Assembly (NCBI GenBank): GCA_030849805.1
Contig: JASANZ010002275.1
Location: 177,953-241,952, forward strand
DNA: 64,000 nucleotides
Origin: Sergeia podlipaevii
Taxonomy: Eukaryota; Euglenozoa; Kinetoplastea; Trypanosomatida; Trypanosomatidae
Direction: 5' to 3'
Made by a program: the position numbers and the translations under genes. Shown here one piece after another: positions 1-9,667 of the stretch. Under the pieces are notes generated by a model. It had not been told where the DNA came from. It saw only the letters and a program-made list of their open reading frames with translations, and searched no databases. Each line of letters starts with the position of its first letter. The stretch's first letter is position 1.

Positions 1-1212
1 AAGGAGCTCCAGCAGAAGCGGCAGATGTTTGCGCGTGGGGCACAGAGCGATCACGTGTGCTTCCTCAACGCTTTCAACGCGTTTTGCTTCAACGGAGAAA
101 GCAACACGTTTGCACAGCTTAACTACATGAATGCTGGCAGCATGACCATTATATCTCGTTATAAGCAACAGTATCGCGATATCCTGCTTCGCTCAGGCTT
201 CATCAGCGATGCGGAGATGGCGACTGGTTCTCCGACTTCTGTGTCCACGTGGAATCACCACTTAACGACAGCTCGTTCATTTTCATCGTCCTCTGGCCTT
301 CCCATGTACACCGGTAAGTTGTGTGTTGACACAAGTGTTCTTTCCGAAGATGCGCAAGATGTGTCCCTGGTGAAGGCGTGCGTATGCTCGGCTTTGTTTC
401 CTAATGTCGCGATGCTTCACGTGAAGGAAACCATTGCGGATCAAAAGAGTAATAAAAAGCGCGTCACACTACAAATGTCTACCAAAGCTCTTCGCAGCAT
501 CTCTCCTTCCCGAGAAAGTGTGTGTCGGCGCTTTAGCAAATCATGCAGCACCGAAGAGGGAGAGGGGGAAGGCAAGAAGGGCGACAAGGCCACGAGAAGA
601 CAACGACAGAAGGAGGCAGTCATTGATAGCTTGATCGCTGACTCTCCTTCAGAGAGCGATATGGCCACAAACAGGAGTGAATCTGTAGGTAGCCTTTTTC
701 CTTCGCTGTTCTACGTGTATGAGCAAGTGTTCACTGTGACAGACGCTCGCAAGGACTTTCTCACCAACGTTTCCTCGATCAGCATTTGGGCTTTACTACT
801 CTTTGGTGCCGGTGAGGCGAATATTGACTACAAGAAAGTCCTTGGGTTGTGCATCATTGACAAGTGGATAGTGATTCACATTGACGCAGCCTCTTATGAG
901 GCCATTACCGTCCTCCGCACTACCATGCACGAGTGTGTGTGGCGCAAGTACAAGAGCCCTTTTGATAGTCTCAACAACGATGCCCTCGACACTATCCGAC
1001 GGCTCTGCAAGGACGTACTCAAGGCACCTCTGCGCGGCGATCGCAATGGGGGTCCACGTCTCTCTCATCTACAAGCAAGTGCGGACGCTGGTACAATCGT
1101 AAATCCGGTGGTGGTACACGAGAAAGATGCAACCGCTCAGAACGACAGACCGGACGCTTTTATTGACTACGACGATTTTTGCCTGGATGATGACGATACC
1201 GACATATGGTAA
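1..1212 (+). CDS. DEAH/DExH-box RNA helicase, C-terminal part (5' end outside window)
   Basis: The reading frame is open from base 1, so the true start lies upstream; the first ATG at 25 is probably internal. The visible part matches the C-terminal OB-fold region of DHX-type RNA helicases. The segment SDHVCFLNAFNAF near the start corresponds to the conserved 'DHLtLLNaf' motif. Next come a block resembling 'ALFPNVA' and, near codons 235-300, FYVYEQVF, FLTNVSSISIWALLLFGAG and a WIVIHI strand, as in DHX36/DHX57/DHX29-like proteins. The helicase core with its ATPase motifs is not in the window. A low-complexity Glu/Gly/Lys insertion (about 550-650) interrupts the OB-fold, and the tail ends in a run of Asp. 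The family unwinds RNA or remodels RNA-protein complexes; the exact orthologue cannot be named from this fragment. Confidence 0.85.
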   Translation, partial: KELQQKRQMFARGAQSDHVCFLNAFNAFCFNGESNTFAQLNYMNAGSMTIISRYKQQYRDILLRSGFISDAEMATGSPTSVSTWNHHLTTARSFSSSSGLPMYTGKLCVDTSVLSEDAQDVSLVKACVCSALFPNVAMLHVKETIADQKSNKKRVTLQMSTKALRSISPSRESVCRRFSKSCSTEEGEGEGKKGDKATRRQRQKEAVIDSLIADSPSESDMATNRSESVGSLFPSLFYVYEQVFTVTDARKDFLTNVSSISIWALLLFGAGEANIDYKKVLGLCIIDKWIVIHIDAASYEAITVLRTTMHECVWRKYKSPFDSLNNDALDTIRRLCKDVLKAPLRGDRNGGPRLSHLQASADAGTIVNPVVVHEKDATAQNDRPDAFIDYDDFCLDDDDTDIW

Positions 1213-1772
1213 GAAGACAACAAAAGGAATGTGTCCGTTTGGCTCACGTGCTTTTTTTTTTTTGTTAATTAACTCTTGCGTAACTATTGCCATTTTATGC
1301 GCCGATGAATACAGATATGTTGTTGCTATTGTGGATGCATTTTACTCACTTACTTTTTGTTAGACTGTCGTTACACCCCTGATAAGAGGCTGTACAGAAA
1401 TATACAATAGGATAAATACTAACCAAACTATCATAAACTATATACGATTAACATTTTCTGTGTAGCATACAACATGAAAAAGAACGATGCCTCCCGTGTA
1501 AGGTTCATCTAGCTTGCTAGTAGCTATTCCACTCTTCTACTTTAATCACATGCAAACTCAAGTAGAGGAGCATATATATATATATATATATATTGCTTAT
1601 ATTGTACATTTTTTGTCTCTTTCTCTCTTTTCATCATTGGCTTCTTTTTTTTTTCTTCAGAACCTACAAACACCCATACAAGTACTACATATATACATAA
1701 CTGAATAGCTCTTCCAGTTGGTATCTTCTTTTTTTTCCCTGTCTCGTCCATTGGCGTGCGCCATTTAATTCC
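1213..1772. other. Intergenic: 3'UTR, microsatellite, polypyrimidine tract
   Basis: No credible gene. It holds the helicase 3'UTR, an (AT)n run at about 1572-1593 and a C/T-rich stretch from 1610 to 1660 that ends in TTCTTCAG. Confidence 0.7.
1659..1660 (+). promoter_or_regulatory. Predicted spliced-leader acceptor AG
   Basis: This is the first AG after the T/C tract at 1610-1658, and it lies 112 nt before the ATG at 1773. The later tract at about 1726-1745 has no AG before the start codon, so this AG is the best candidate. Inferred from the kinetoplastid trans-splicing rule. Confidence 0.55.
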
Positions 1773-3632
1773 ATGAGTGCCACACCTACTCCGAGTAAAA
1801 AGAGCCCGTATGTGTGCCTCTCGTTGCATTGCGATCTGCTTGGCTACGTCGGCGGTCGTCCGCATCCCTATGCAGCCATCACCGCGGATACTGTCCTGCA
1901 ACGCGGATCCAAGTTCATTTCTTTTTACCTTCCAGACCCCATCAATACGGCCTCTATAGTAGACGACAATGCAGGGGTTGAAAGTCTCTTGGGCAAGGGT
2001 GGCGGCGAAGATGCACGGCTGCCTTGCACTAGAGTAGACACTACATCAATGGAGAGGACGCTCTTTCCCACCATCAAAACATATGAATCAGAGGAAGAGC
2101 AGAGGATCAATGCAGCCGCACTCGTTCAAGCACGGCAGGCAGCTGTGTCATCGTCGTCTTCTACATCGGCGATTGCTTCTAGCAAACAGAGAAAAAAAAT
2201 GCTGCGCCGCACTCCACTTACCTCTGTATGCTTCCCCAGTGGTGACAGACTTGCCACAGATGCCTATCTCTTCAATTTCTTTGGTACAGTGCCTTCAGAG
2301 CGCGTGCCTTTTCCTGAGAGCAATGGTGTAGTTGGTCAGGAGCAGCAGCAGCAGCAGCGTCCAGGTGAAAGAACAGCAGTAATAGCAGCAACAAGTGGTC
2401 GCGTCAACGCATCCACACACTCTACTACGCATGAAGCTCGAAGTGGAAAATGTATGACGACTAGTAAATTTCGCCACGTCTGTCGTGTTATTCATAGTGT
2501 TCTCATTACACGTGCGGCGCTGCAAACGCTTCTTATTCTTTGTCTTCCAGATCGTAGTCCTGCTGCTGCTTTCCAGGTTTGCAAGTATCAGGCTTCCACT
2601 GCAGACTTGCCAACTGGCCAGCTTGTCTACTCAGTTTCCCCGCGCTGTGTGCGAGCATGGGCCGCCAGCGAGGAGGAATTGTCCTATGTATTCACCTTGC
2701 AAGATAGCAACGATGGTGGCGGCGCTGCCAGTACTGATGAGCGTATTTGCTCGATGAAGCGAGCACGAGAAGAAGAAGAAGAGCAAGAGCATGAAGAGTC
2801 TGATGAAAACAAAATGAAGAAGCAACAGCAGTCTGTAAAGGGCAGCGCCAGCGCAGATGCGGCGCAGGCACAAACGTTTCTCGCAAGCTGCTCGCTTCAG
2901 TTCAGCTGCGCCAGAGCAGGCAGTGCAGCGAAAAATGAAACTTTATTCTTTGCGTGTACCACTGTGCCTGAGGAGGCGTTTATGCAGTCCGTTGGCGATG
3001 ACCCTATTACAGCAGCAGCTTTCTTAGCGTCTGTGGAGGCTGAAGTCACCACTGCTTCGGTCAACATCTTTCTCACTGGCACTGTGCTGCCGCTCCTCTT
3101 CACTTGTATGGTCATGCAGCCGTCCGCTGACGAAGACGACAGAGCCACCACATCATCGGAAATTGCTGAGCAGGCGAAGCTGAATGGCATCTTGCAAAGG
3201 CGTGCGTTTTTGCTTCACTCTTACGTTGCTCATCTCTCTCTGTGTCTTGCAGTTCACGACCGTCTTGTGCATGGTACCGCATGCAGCACTTGCTTGGTGC
3301 TTTGCCGTCTGGCAGAAGCATCTAAAATTGGTCAAGCAGCGTGGAGCTCCGCGATGGCAGTGATGAAGTCACGTGGAAGCGATAGAATGGCAACGCGGAA
3401 GAAGCGTGGTGGTGGTGTTGCGTCCAAATGTCAGCCCTCGTCTGATAAACTGAGCATTTCATCACCTACAGCAGTGCTTTCCTTGCTGGGGCAGTCTAAC
3501 TCTCAAGTATTGGCGGTGGTGTTTGTGTCTGGCTGCTCAGAGCAAGCGAAGTGGTACGTGCATGGAGACGCAGTTCACGAGGGGACCTTAGACGATATGA
3601 TCAACGCGGTTTTGGCTGCTGTGTCTGCATAG
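1773..3632 (+). CDS. Conserved-looking hypothetical protein, 619 aa
   Basis: I do not recognise this protein. The first ATG in the frame gives a compact N-terminal segment (residues about 10-55, rich in aromatic and aliphatic residues) that looks folded. Further ordered stretches lie around residues 230-310, 365-450 and 475-530 and at the extreme C-terminus (about 570-619). Between them are low-complexity linkers: a Ser run, a Gln run encoded by CAG repeats (about 2340-2360) and an acidic Glu-rich patch (about 2765-2815). No signal peptide or clear membrane helix is seen. A stretch around residues 415-445 has the strand pattern of a sliding-clamp (PCNA/Rad9-like) C-terminal strand pair, but that is too weak to use as a call. 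It is co-directional with its neighbours, and the upstream polypyrimidine tract supports it being a real mRNA. Confidence 0.75.
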   Translation: MSATPTPSKKSPYVCLSLHCDLLGYVGGRPHPYAAITADTVLQRGSKFISFYLPDPINTASIVDDNAGVESLLGKGGGEDARLPCTRVDTTSMERTLFPTIKTYESEEEQRINAAALVQARQAAVSSSSSTSAIASSKQRKKMLRRTPLTSVCFPSGDRLATDAYLFNFFGTVPSERVPFPESNGVVGQEQQQQQRPGERTAVIAATSGRVNASTHSTTHEARSGKCMTTSKFRHVCRVIHSVLITRAALQTLLILCLPDRSPAAAFQVCKYQASTADLPTGQLVYSVSPRCVRAWAASEEELSYVFTLQDSNDGGGAASTDERICSMKRAREEEEEQEHEESDENKMKKQQQSVKGSASADAAQAQTFLASCSLQFSCARAGSAAKNETLFFACTTVPEEAFMQSVGDDPITAAAFLASVEAEVTTASVNIFLTGTVLPLLFTCMVMQPSADEDDRATTSSEIAEQAKLNGILQRRAFLLHSYVAHLSLCLAVHDRLVHGTACSTCLVLCRLAEASKIGQAAWSSAMAVMKSRGSDRMATRKKRGGGVASKCQPSSDKLSISSPTAVLSLLGQSNSQVLAVVFVSGCSEQAKWYVHGDAVHEGTLDDMINAVLAAVSA

Positions 3633-4393
3633 TTTTTATCTGCTGCATTCGATTTGCTCTTCTCCTTTCTTTGTCGTTTATCAGCTATTTTTTTCGTGTG
3701 CTGTGGATGCTCGCCTTTTGTGGTCTTTGTCACATATCCGTGTATCATAAATAGCAAATCAGATCATTATAATCTTCTTTTTTCACTCAATTCTGTCGCG
3801 GCTGGCTTCTCTGAGCTTAATCTAAGACTGCAGTGCTTTTTTTTTTCTTTTTTTTTGCCCCTTAGCCATCTGTTGATGAGATGCTTTGCTACGAACTATA
3901 TAATCTTCATTCCCCCCCCCCTCCCTCCCCTCTTCTCCGACATCGATGGTGTATCTCCTAATGCATACAATTGTTTTGTTTTCTTGTAGCGCGCGACCAA
4001 TAGCTTTAAAAGGTGGATCACGTGATAAAGCATTTTTTTTAGTTTGTGCTTGTAGTAGAACGCAAGCACACATACGCACATATTTTTTTTCTTTGAGTTT
4101 TATTTCTGGCACATCAAGGAATTTTGTTTCAAGTTTTTGCTCACTAAAAAAAAAGCATTGAAGTTTATTCTAAACTGTTTATATGTAATAGAGGTTCGCA
4201 ATTGCATTGCTAGTGCCACCCATTTATCTTCCTTTTTTTGCGCTTTGAGCTGCTGAGTGGTAATTTTTAACTTGTGTTTCGCTCTAGCTATTGGTATATT
4301 TTTTTTTATTTTTTACTTTACGTTTCGTGTGTGCTTCTTTTTATTGCTATTATTATTATCATTATTATTATTTTGCATACATACACAGTCATT
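3633..4393. other. Intergenic region, no gene seen
   Basis: T-rich, with a C-run at about 3912-3922 and several T8-T9 tracts. The frame of the next gene stays open upstream to a GTG at 4274, but that extension is AT-rich and reads as poly-Ile/Phe, so it is untranslated leader. AG dinucleotides at about 4286 and 4387 are candidate spliced-leader acceptors. Confidence 0.6.
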
Positions 4394-5677
4394 ATGAGGA
4401 AAACACAGGCTTTAGTGGCTCTTCTTGCCATTATTGTCTACGCGACCATTCCCCCTGTGGCTACACTGGAGCGGTGTCGCGCCTTGGATGCACTTAACGG
4501 TCTCAACTACTACCTTTTTTCCCTCAATAGCGAGGCCTATTACACCACAGACGAGTACTTCTGTGCATCGAATGCCCCCGCACAGTACCGCTGCAAGTGT
4601 GGCTTTGGCTCACACTGTAAGTTCAAGTCAGATCCCTGGGGACGCGATATGGGTGTGTGCGGGTGCTGTCCTTCATGGATGATCGGTATCTTGGCATCGT
4701 ACGCCGTCATTATTGTGCTGGCCCTCCTTGTTTTATTCTACAGCTACTTCTGCATGGGTAAGTGGTGGTGTGATGGATACCCTAAACCACCGAATATCAT
4801 TATGCCACGCCGTGGACCCCCTATCACGGCATCGCGCTACTCTTCCATCCCACCTAACATGTTCCGCGGGTACCGCTCAGCAGACTTTGTCAACATTGTG
4901 GAGAGACGGCGTCACAACACAAACAATGCAGCTAGTTCTGCTGACAACAACAATAACAGTAGTAGTAGTAGTAGTAGTAGTAGTAGCAGTAACAACGATA
5001 ATGGAAGTAATGCCAGTACTACTACTCAAGACCACGCGCATACTGACGCTGCCACACCCGCCGCTGCCGCCGTTTCTTTGTCCTTTGAAGATCAACAGCA
5101 AGAATCCCACCTGGAAAACTCATTGGATGGGAACGCCAGTCACAGCCTTAGCCACTCTAGCACATCAGAGAGCCAGGAGGATGCCGACAATGTGTCTACT
5201 TTAACAGGCTCTCAGCGCCGTCTCTCGCGTGCCCCGGCGAGAAACTCCCCCTTCCGTGCGATTGCGCGTAGAACGGCAACAGCAGCCGGTGGCATGCGCT
5301 TTCAAAGCGAGTCGAATGCGCTCGATGACAGCGGTGCAGTTTTTGCAAGTTCACAGTCGGAACAAAGGTCCATCTTTGGAGGCGAATGCTCAGGTGCAGA
5401 GCAGTTTGGCAAGAGAGATCAGAAAATGAAGTCACTGGGTAGAGGTGGCCCTTCAATCACGCAGCTGGTTGTGCGGATGTCCCATGGCAGCAAAGACTCA
5501 GATGACGGTGATCCACTTGATCTTGTATATCCTGAGGTAAACCCCGTAGGGGGCATGCCTCCTCCTCGGCTCTCAAAGGACCCAGGAGTAGCGCAGGAGA
5601 CGAAGCAGCGTGGCAACTTCAACGAGGACAACGACAGGGGGGGTACAGCTGCTTTTCCGCCTGAAGTAAATGATTGA
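4394..5677 (+). CDS. Type I membrane protein with short Cys-rich ectodomain, 427 aa
   Basis: The start at 4394 (MRKTQALVAL) is chosen because it opens a classic signal peptide (residues 1-24) and is the first ATG after the polypyrimidine tract. An ectodomain of about 70 residues follows, with Cys residues spaced like a small disulfide-rich module (CKCGFGSHC, then VCGCCPSW). A single transmembrane helix lies around residues 98-120, followed by a juxtamembrane GKWWCDGYPKPP segment. The remaining roughly 300 residues are cytosolic and disordered, rich in Ser, Asn, Thr and Gln, with a Ser run encoded by an AGT repeat (about 4960-4990). I do not recognise the family. The layout suggests a surface or endomembrane protein with a regulatory tail. 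Confidence 0.8.
   Translation: MRKTQALVALLAIIVYATIPPVATLERCRALDALNGLNYYLFSLNSEAYYTTDEYFCASNAPAQYRCKCGFGSHCKFKSDPWGRDMGVCGCCPSWMIGILASYAVIIVLALLVLFYSYFCMGKWWCDGYPKPPNIIMPRRGPPITASRYSSIPPNMFRGYRSADFVNIVERRRHNTNNAASSADNNNNSSSSSSSSSSSNNDNGSNASTTTQDHAHTDAATPAAAAVSLSFEDQQQESHLENSLDGNASHSLSHSSTSESQEDADNVSTLTGSQRRLSRAPARNSPFRAIARRTATAAGGMRFQSESNALDDSGAVFASSQSEQRSIFGGECSGAEQFGKRDQKMKSLGRGGPSITQLVVRMSHGSKDSDDGDPLDLVYPEVNPVGGMPPPRLSKDPGVAQETKQRGNFNEDNDRGGTAAFPPEVND
4957..4990 (+). repeat. In-frame AGT microsatellite coding poly-Ser
   Basis: Tandem AGT/AGC codons inside the cytosolic tail of the membrane protein. Length variation here would keep frame. Confidence 0.85.
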
Positions 5678-7112
5678 ACCCCATTTGCAAGCAGTCTCCA
5701 AACACCCAACGCCCACGTCCCCCTCGCGCTAAGGCGGAATACTCACCTATTGGATGGCAGTGGCAGCAGTCATGGCGGCACTGCACTGGAGGCCGAGCAC
5801 ACACACACACACACACAACACTACCCAGGTGGATATTGTGAAGTGAATACGGATCTGTCCACATCAGTTGAAAGGTACTTTACCTTGCATCTATCGAGGT
5901 AGCTGATGGGAGGTAATGAAGAAGATATATGAGGAACGGTCCATTTGCAACGAGGGCTGCAAGATGTGCGAGATCTCTATATCATCAATTTTACATGAAG
6001 ACGTTACTTTAATTTATTGTTATTGCTTGCATGTTTAGACGGCGGTGGAATATATATATTATTGTTGATGTTATGTTGCGCTATGAGCTTTTTGTCCATC
6101 CCACGTTTTTTGTACGTACATACACCCAGCGGTGTAAGTAAACACAAACCATTATGCACGTGTACATAAGCTTCGGCGATGGCGATTATTGATGAAAAAA
6201 TGCGAGTCCGTATGTGACACGCTTATGAGGCAACTTGCAACGATGTGAAATAGGGGTTAGTAGCCCCAACATGTGTAAAAAAAAATGAAATAGGCTTTCT
6301 CTCCATCTCTCTCTCTGGCCATAATACGTCATGACGAATACGTTTGGCAATCGGGTGCTTGTAAAAGCGTGTGTGTGTGTGTGTGTGCTTCTGATCACGC
6401 GGTGAGTTTTTTTAGCGTACAGGTTCTCTTGATCTTGTTGCCTATACAGTGATGAGACACGCAGATATTATGTTTTTTTTTTCTGTATACCTTGACTACA
6501 GTGTGAACAATAGTGTATGCATTTCCCCTGTTTCTTTTTTTCCTTATGCACATATACACAATCTCTACACATAGCAGCGCTATTTGCTGTTTGAGTGTAT
6601 TTACTACTGATTTTATCTTTTGGAGGATAGTCGCATCCCTGTTGAACGTAAAGGAAAAAAAACTACTTTAGTTTCCTGTAAATGATGAGGCATTATTTTC
6701 TTTTTTTTCTTGTTTTCTTCTGTGATCGCATTGTTGGTATGATCACTTTAGCTTTTTGAGGGATGCTACATTTTTTTTTCGTTTATTCGCTAATGTTTGC
6801 CTTTTTTTTCTAATCATATATTGAGTGCTGAGGAATACAAAAGGATTTGTTTTTGCCTAAGCATAATCATTGCTATTCGTCTGTGTTTGAAAGACAGCGG
6901 TTTGTTCTTTATTTATAGTGGAATGGGAGCTTATATATATTTTACATAGAAAGCAACGTTCTTCAATTTTAATAGGTTTACCTTATCTTCTTTCTCTATC
7001 ATTCTCTTTTCTTTTAATCTGTATAAGATTTAATCTTTGCGCAATAAAGATAGTCATCTATTTATCAGTCTTTTTATTTAGTTTGCGTTGGGTGTACTTA
7101 CTCTTTTTCATA

Positions 7113-7146
<34 letters not shown>

Positions 7147-7170
7147 GCCATTGAGTTCAGCCGGTACAAA
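5678..7170. other. Long intergenic region (1.5 kb), no gene seen
   Basis: No ORF with coding character. It contains an (AC)n run at 5799-5817, a (GT)n run at 6369-6387, several T8 tracts, and an (ATT)n run at 7114-7146 that ends 24 nt before the next ATG. An AG at 7154-7155 or 7159-7160 is a plausible spliced-leader acceptor. The length leaves room for small nucleolar RNAs, but I found no convincing C/D box pair by eye. Confidence 0.6.
7114..7146 (+). repeat. (ATT)n microsatellite in predicted splice-acceptor zone
   Basis: Eleven ATT units directly upstream of the next gene, between the T-rich tract and the likely acceptor AG. Confidence 0.85.
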
Positions 7171-8919
7171 ATGTCTACACCGAAGGATTCTGTTCTAAAT
7201 CGAGTCTACGACAACACCGACCGTTTAGCCGATGTTATTTTTGAGAATGAGTCTCTTAAAATTGAAGTGCAAACACTACAGGAAGAACTCAACAGTAGTG
7301 GGATAGCTGAAATGAGAGTACTCAGGGAGGAGAACAGACGTCTAAATCTTGAGGTCAGTGAACTTCGTGTTCAAGCGGAAGAGAAGGCAAAGCAACTGGA
7401 AACTTTTCAAAACTCCAGTACACAGCTCACTACCATTGATAGTGCACTTCAGCGACTTCTTGTGCAGCTTCAGGAGCAACGCGCTGAACTCAGCGATATG
7501 AAACAGGCTACGAGTGATAAGGAAAGCCGCATCATAGAGCTTACCCTAAAGCTTGAACAAGCGGAACGACTCTCGGAGGAACGGAAGCGACGCATTGAAC
7601 AGTACAACGATCAGTTTCACACTCAAACGGAGCAAAGCGCGCAGGACAAGGCCGGCTGGGAAACTGAGCGTCAAGCACTCTCAGCGCAGGTTCAGCAGCT
7701 TCAAGACTCGTTCCAGACGGTGGAAGCTCAGGTATCCAGCGCCACCACACGCGCCACCACTGCTGAGAAGGAACTACTGCAACTCAAGGAAGAAAACGCC
7801 GCCAACTCTAGAGCGCGGAACAATGGACAAAGCGCGCAGGCGGACGAGATTGTCCAACTGCGGGAGCAGGCAGTGCAGCTACAGCAGCAGCGCAATACGC
7901 TCGAGGAACGCGTCGCGGCGGTGACTGCCGAGCTAACATCCCTTAAAACTGAGCACCATCGTTTGCAACAGGAGAAGGATGAGGCTGTGTCAAAGGCCTT
8001 GGCTGCAACCCCTGCCCCTCCTTCTCCCTCTCCTCCGGCACAGGTACTTGACACGTACGCGCCACAAGTGCAGGCCTACGTCGCACAGAGAGTACGAGAG
8101 GCCACTGAAAGTCAAGAGGCACGTCTTCGGGAACAAACTGAGAAGAATAGGGAGTTGATGTCACGCATGTCGCTCGTACAGATGGAGTGCGAAGCTGCCA
8201 TGAAGAAAACTGGACTAACGAAGCGCGATCTAGATGTGGTCAACGAACGGGTTGAATACGCCAGCAAGCGCAACAACGCCAGAGATTCTATTCAGCGTCG
8301 CGTGGAGAATCTTATGCAGAATGCAACACTCACCAAAGAAGATATTAGCCTGTTTGTTCAGGAGGTGTTTGATTATCAAGAGCGAGTGGAGCAAGACACG
8401 AGTACGCAGATACTCATTCTTGAGATGCAAGCTGAGGAGCGAGAGAAGGTTCTGCGGTGGAATGCGAAGCGGCTTCAAAGCGAGAATGAATCTCTCATGA
8501 AGCAGCTCCAGGTCCACCTGTTTTCCACCCGCGAGACCTCTGAGAGCGGCGGCGGCGGCGCCACATCCCCGCGGCGCTCTCCCCTCACTGGTGCTGCCAT
8601 CGCAGCACCTGCTAACCCGAATGGTGCTCCAACACCTCCTCGGCTTATCAGTAGCAATGCGATTGGTAACCCCAATGCTCGTAACGGTCACTGGACACCT
8701 GATACGGATGCTGCACCACATCATACACGCCATTACGCCGATCCCAATAGCAGCGGCGCTAACGCGATGGGCATGCCACCGCAGAAACCGCATAGACCAC
8801 CCATGCAGCCAACGGACAGTCGACTTGTGATCGTAGACTGCCCCTCTTGCACTTATAGGCAACCTTATGGAAACGGCAAGTGCGAGATTTGTGAAGTGGC
8901 GCTCGTGTTACCTCCTTGA
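7171..8919 (+). CDS. Coiled-coil protein with C-terminal RanBP2-like zinc finger, 582 aa
   Basis: Residues about 20-280 are almost uninterrupted heptad-like coiled coil (Glu, Gln, Leu, Lys, Arg). A Pro/Ala/Ser linker follows, then a second helical block (about 295-455), a disordered Ser/Pro/Asn linker (about 460-550), and a terminal CPSC-x10-CEIC module (residues about 557-574). That spacing matches RanBP2-type zinc fingers, although the usual Asn after the second Cys is Gln here. Such fingers bind ubiquitin or single-stranded RNA in other proteins; which applies here cannot be told. The start is the first ATG after the (ATT)n tract. A scaffold or cytoskeletal role is plausible but is inference. 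Confidence 0.85.
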   Translation: MSTPKDSVLNRVYDNTDRLADVIFENESLKIEVQTLQEELNSSGIAEMRVLREENRRLNLEVSELRVQAEEKAKQLETFQNSSTQLTTIDSALQRLLVQLQEQRAELSDMKQATSDKESRIIELTLKLEQAERLSEERKRRIEQYNDQFHTQTEQSAQDKAGWETERQALSAQVQQLQDSFQTVEAQVSSATTRATTAEKELLQLKEENAANSRARNNGQSAQADEIVQLREQAVQLQQQRNTLEERVAAVTAELTSLKTEHHRLQQEKDEAVSKALAATPAPPSPSPPAQVLDTYAPQVQAYVAQRVREATESQEARLREQTEKNRELMSRMSLVQMECEAAMKKTGLTKRDLDVVNERVEYASKRNNARDSIQRRVENLMQNATLTKEDISLFVQEVFDYQERVEQDTSTQILILEMQAEEREKVLRWNAKRLQSENESLMKQLQVHLFSTRETSESGGGGATSPRRSPLTGAAIAAPANPNGAPTPPRLISSNAIGNPNARNGHWTPDTDAAPHHTRHYADPNSSGANAMGMPPQKPHRPPMQPTDSRLVIVDCPSCTYRQPYGNGKCEICEVALVLPP

Positions 8920-9667
8920 GCTAGTAATTAGCGGCATCGACATGCTTTCACATATCAATAGGTAGAAAAAGAGTGAAAGAATTGAAACCTGTAGAAAATA
9001 AGCAGCGGCTCTCCCACTCAGCAAGATTTGTACTAGAGGAATGTATTTTTCTATCAGTTCATTTCTATATTTAGTGGTACCTTTCTCTTTCCCTCTTTTT
9101 TTCACTCTTTCCTACCTTTCATCTTTTTTGCTATTGTGCCCTTTTGCTTTTGTTGTTTTTTTTTCTTTGTGCTTGTGTAAGCGGTGATTCCACTTCCCCC
9201 AGTTCTATCTAATTTTTCGTGGTTATGCTTTTCATTTGGCGCCTTGCTGGATTGCCGTAGCAATACGAATATATATATTTTTTTACTTTTTTTTTTGCGT
9301 CTGTTCTTTCTTCGTTTTTTGTTGTTGTTTTCTTTTTGCGTGTGTGCAATTTTTGATCGAAACACTAACGCCTATCTGGATATGCAATAGGGTGTCTCTT
9401 CCTCCCCCCCCCCCACCCCTGTTTTACGATGATTATATTTTTCATGTTGCTTTCTTATACGTTCTTCTTTCTTTTTGGTATTTCTCGCTTCTTCAACTTT
9501 TCTTGTCCCATTCTCCTTGTTCTTTATTACAATTATTTTATTTATACACACACGCCTACGCACCTCTATATATGCACAAATAGAAAAAGCTATATCTCCT
9601 TTGTGCGCTTCTTAGAAAACACTCTCTTTTCTTCCTTTTCCTCTCAATTTAAGTACACTTCATCATC
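8920..9667. other. Intergenic region with strong polypyrimidine tracts
   Basis: No gene seen. T/C-rich throughout, with a C-run at about 9405-9415. The final tract at about 9620-9648 precedes the next gene. Confidence 0.65.
9652..9653 (+). promoter_or_regulatory. Predicted spliced-leader acceptor AG
   Basis: First AG after the tract at 9620-9648. It would give a 14-nt leader before the ATG at 9668, short but normal for trypanosomatids. Confidence 0.6.

Noticed and set aside
4274..4393. N-terminal extension of the membrane protein
   Set aside because: Begins at GTG, lies in an AT-rich leader and would place a poly-Ile stretch before a good signal peptide.
5678..7170. Search for a small gene or snoRNA cluster in the 1.5-kb gap
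   Set aside because: Only microsatellites and T-tracts; no repeated box motif.
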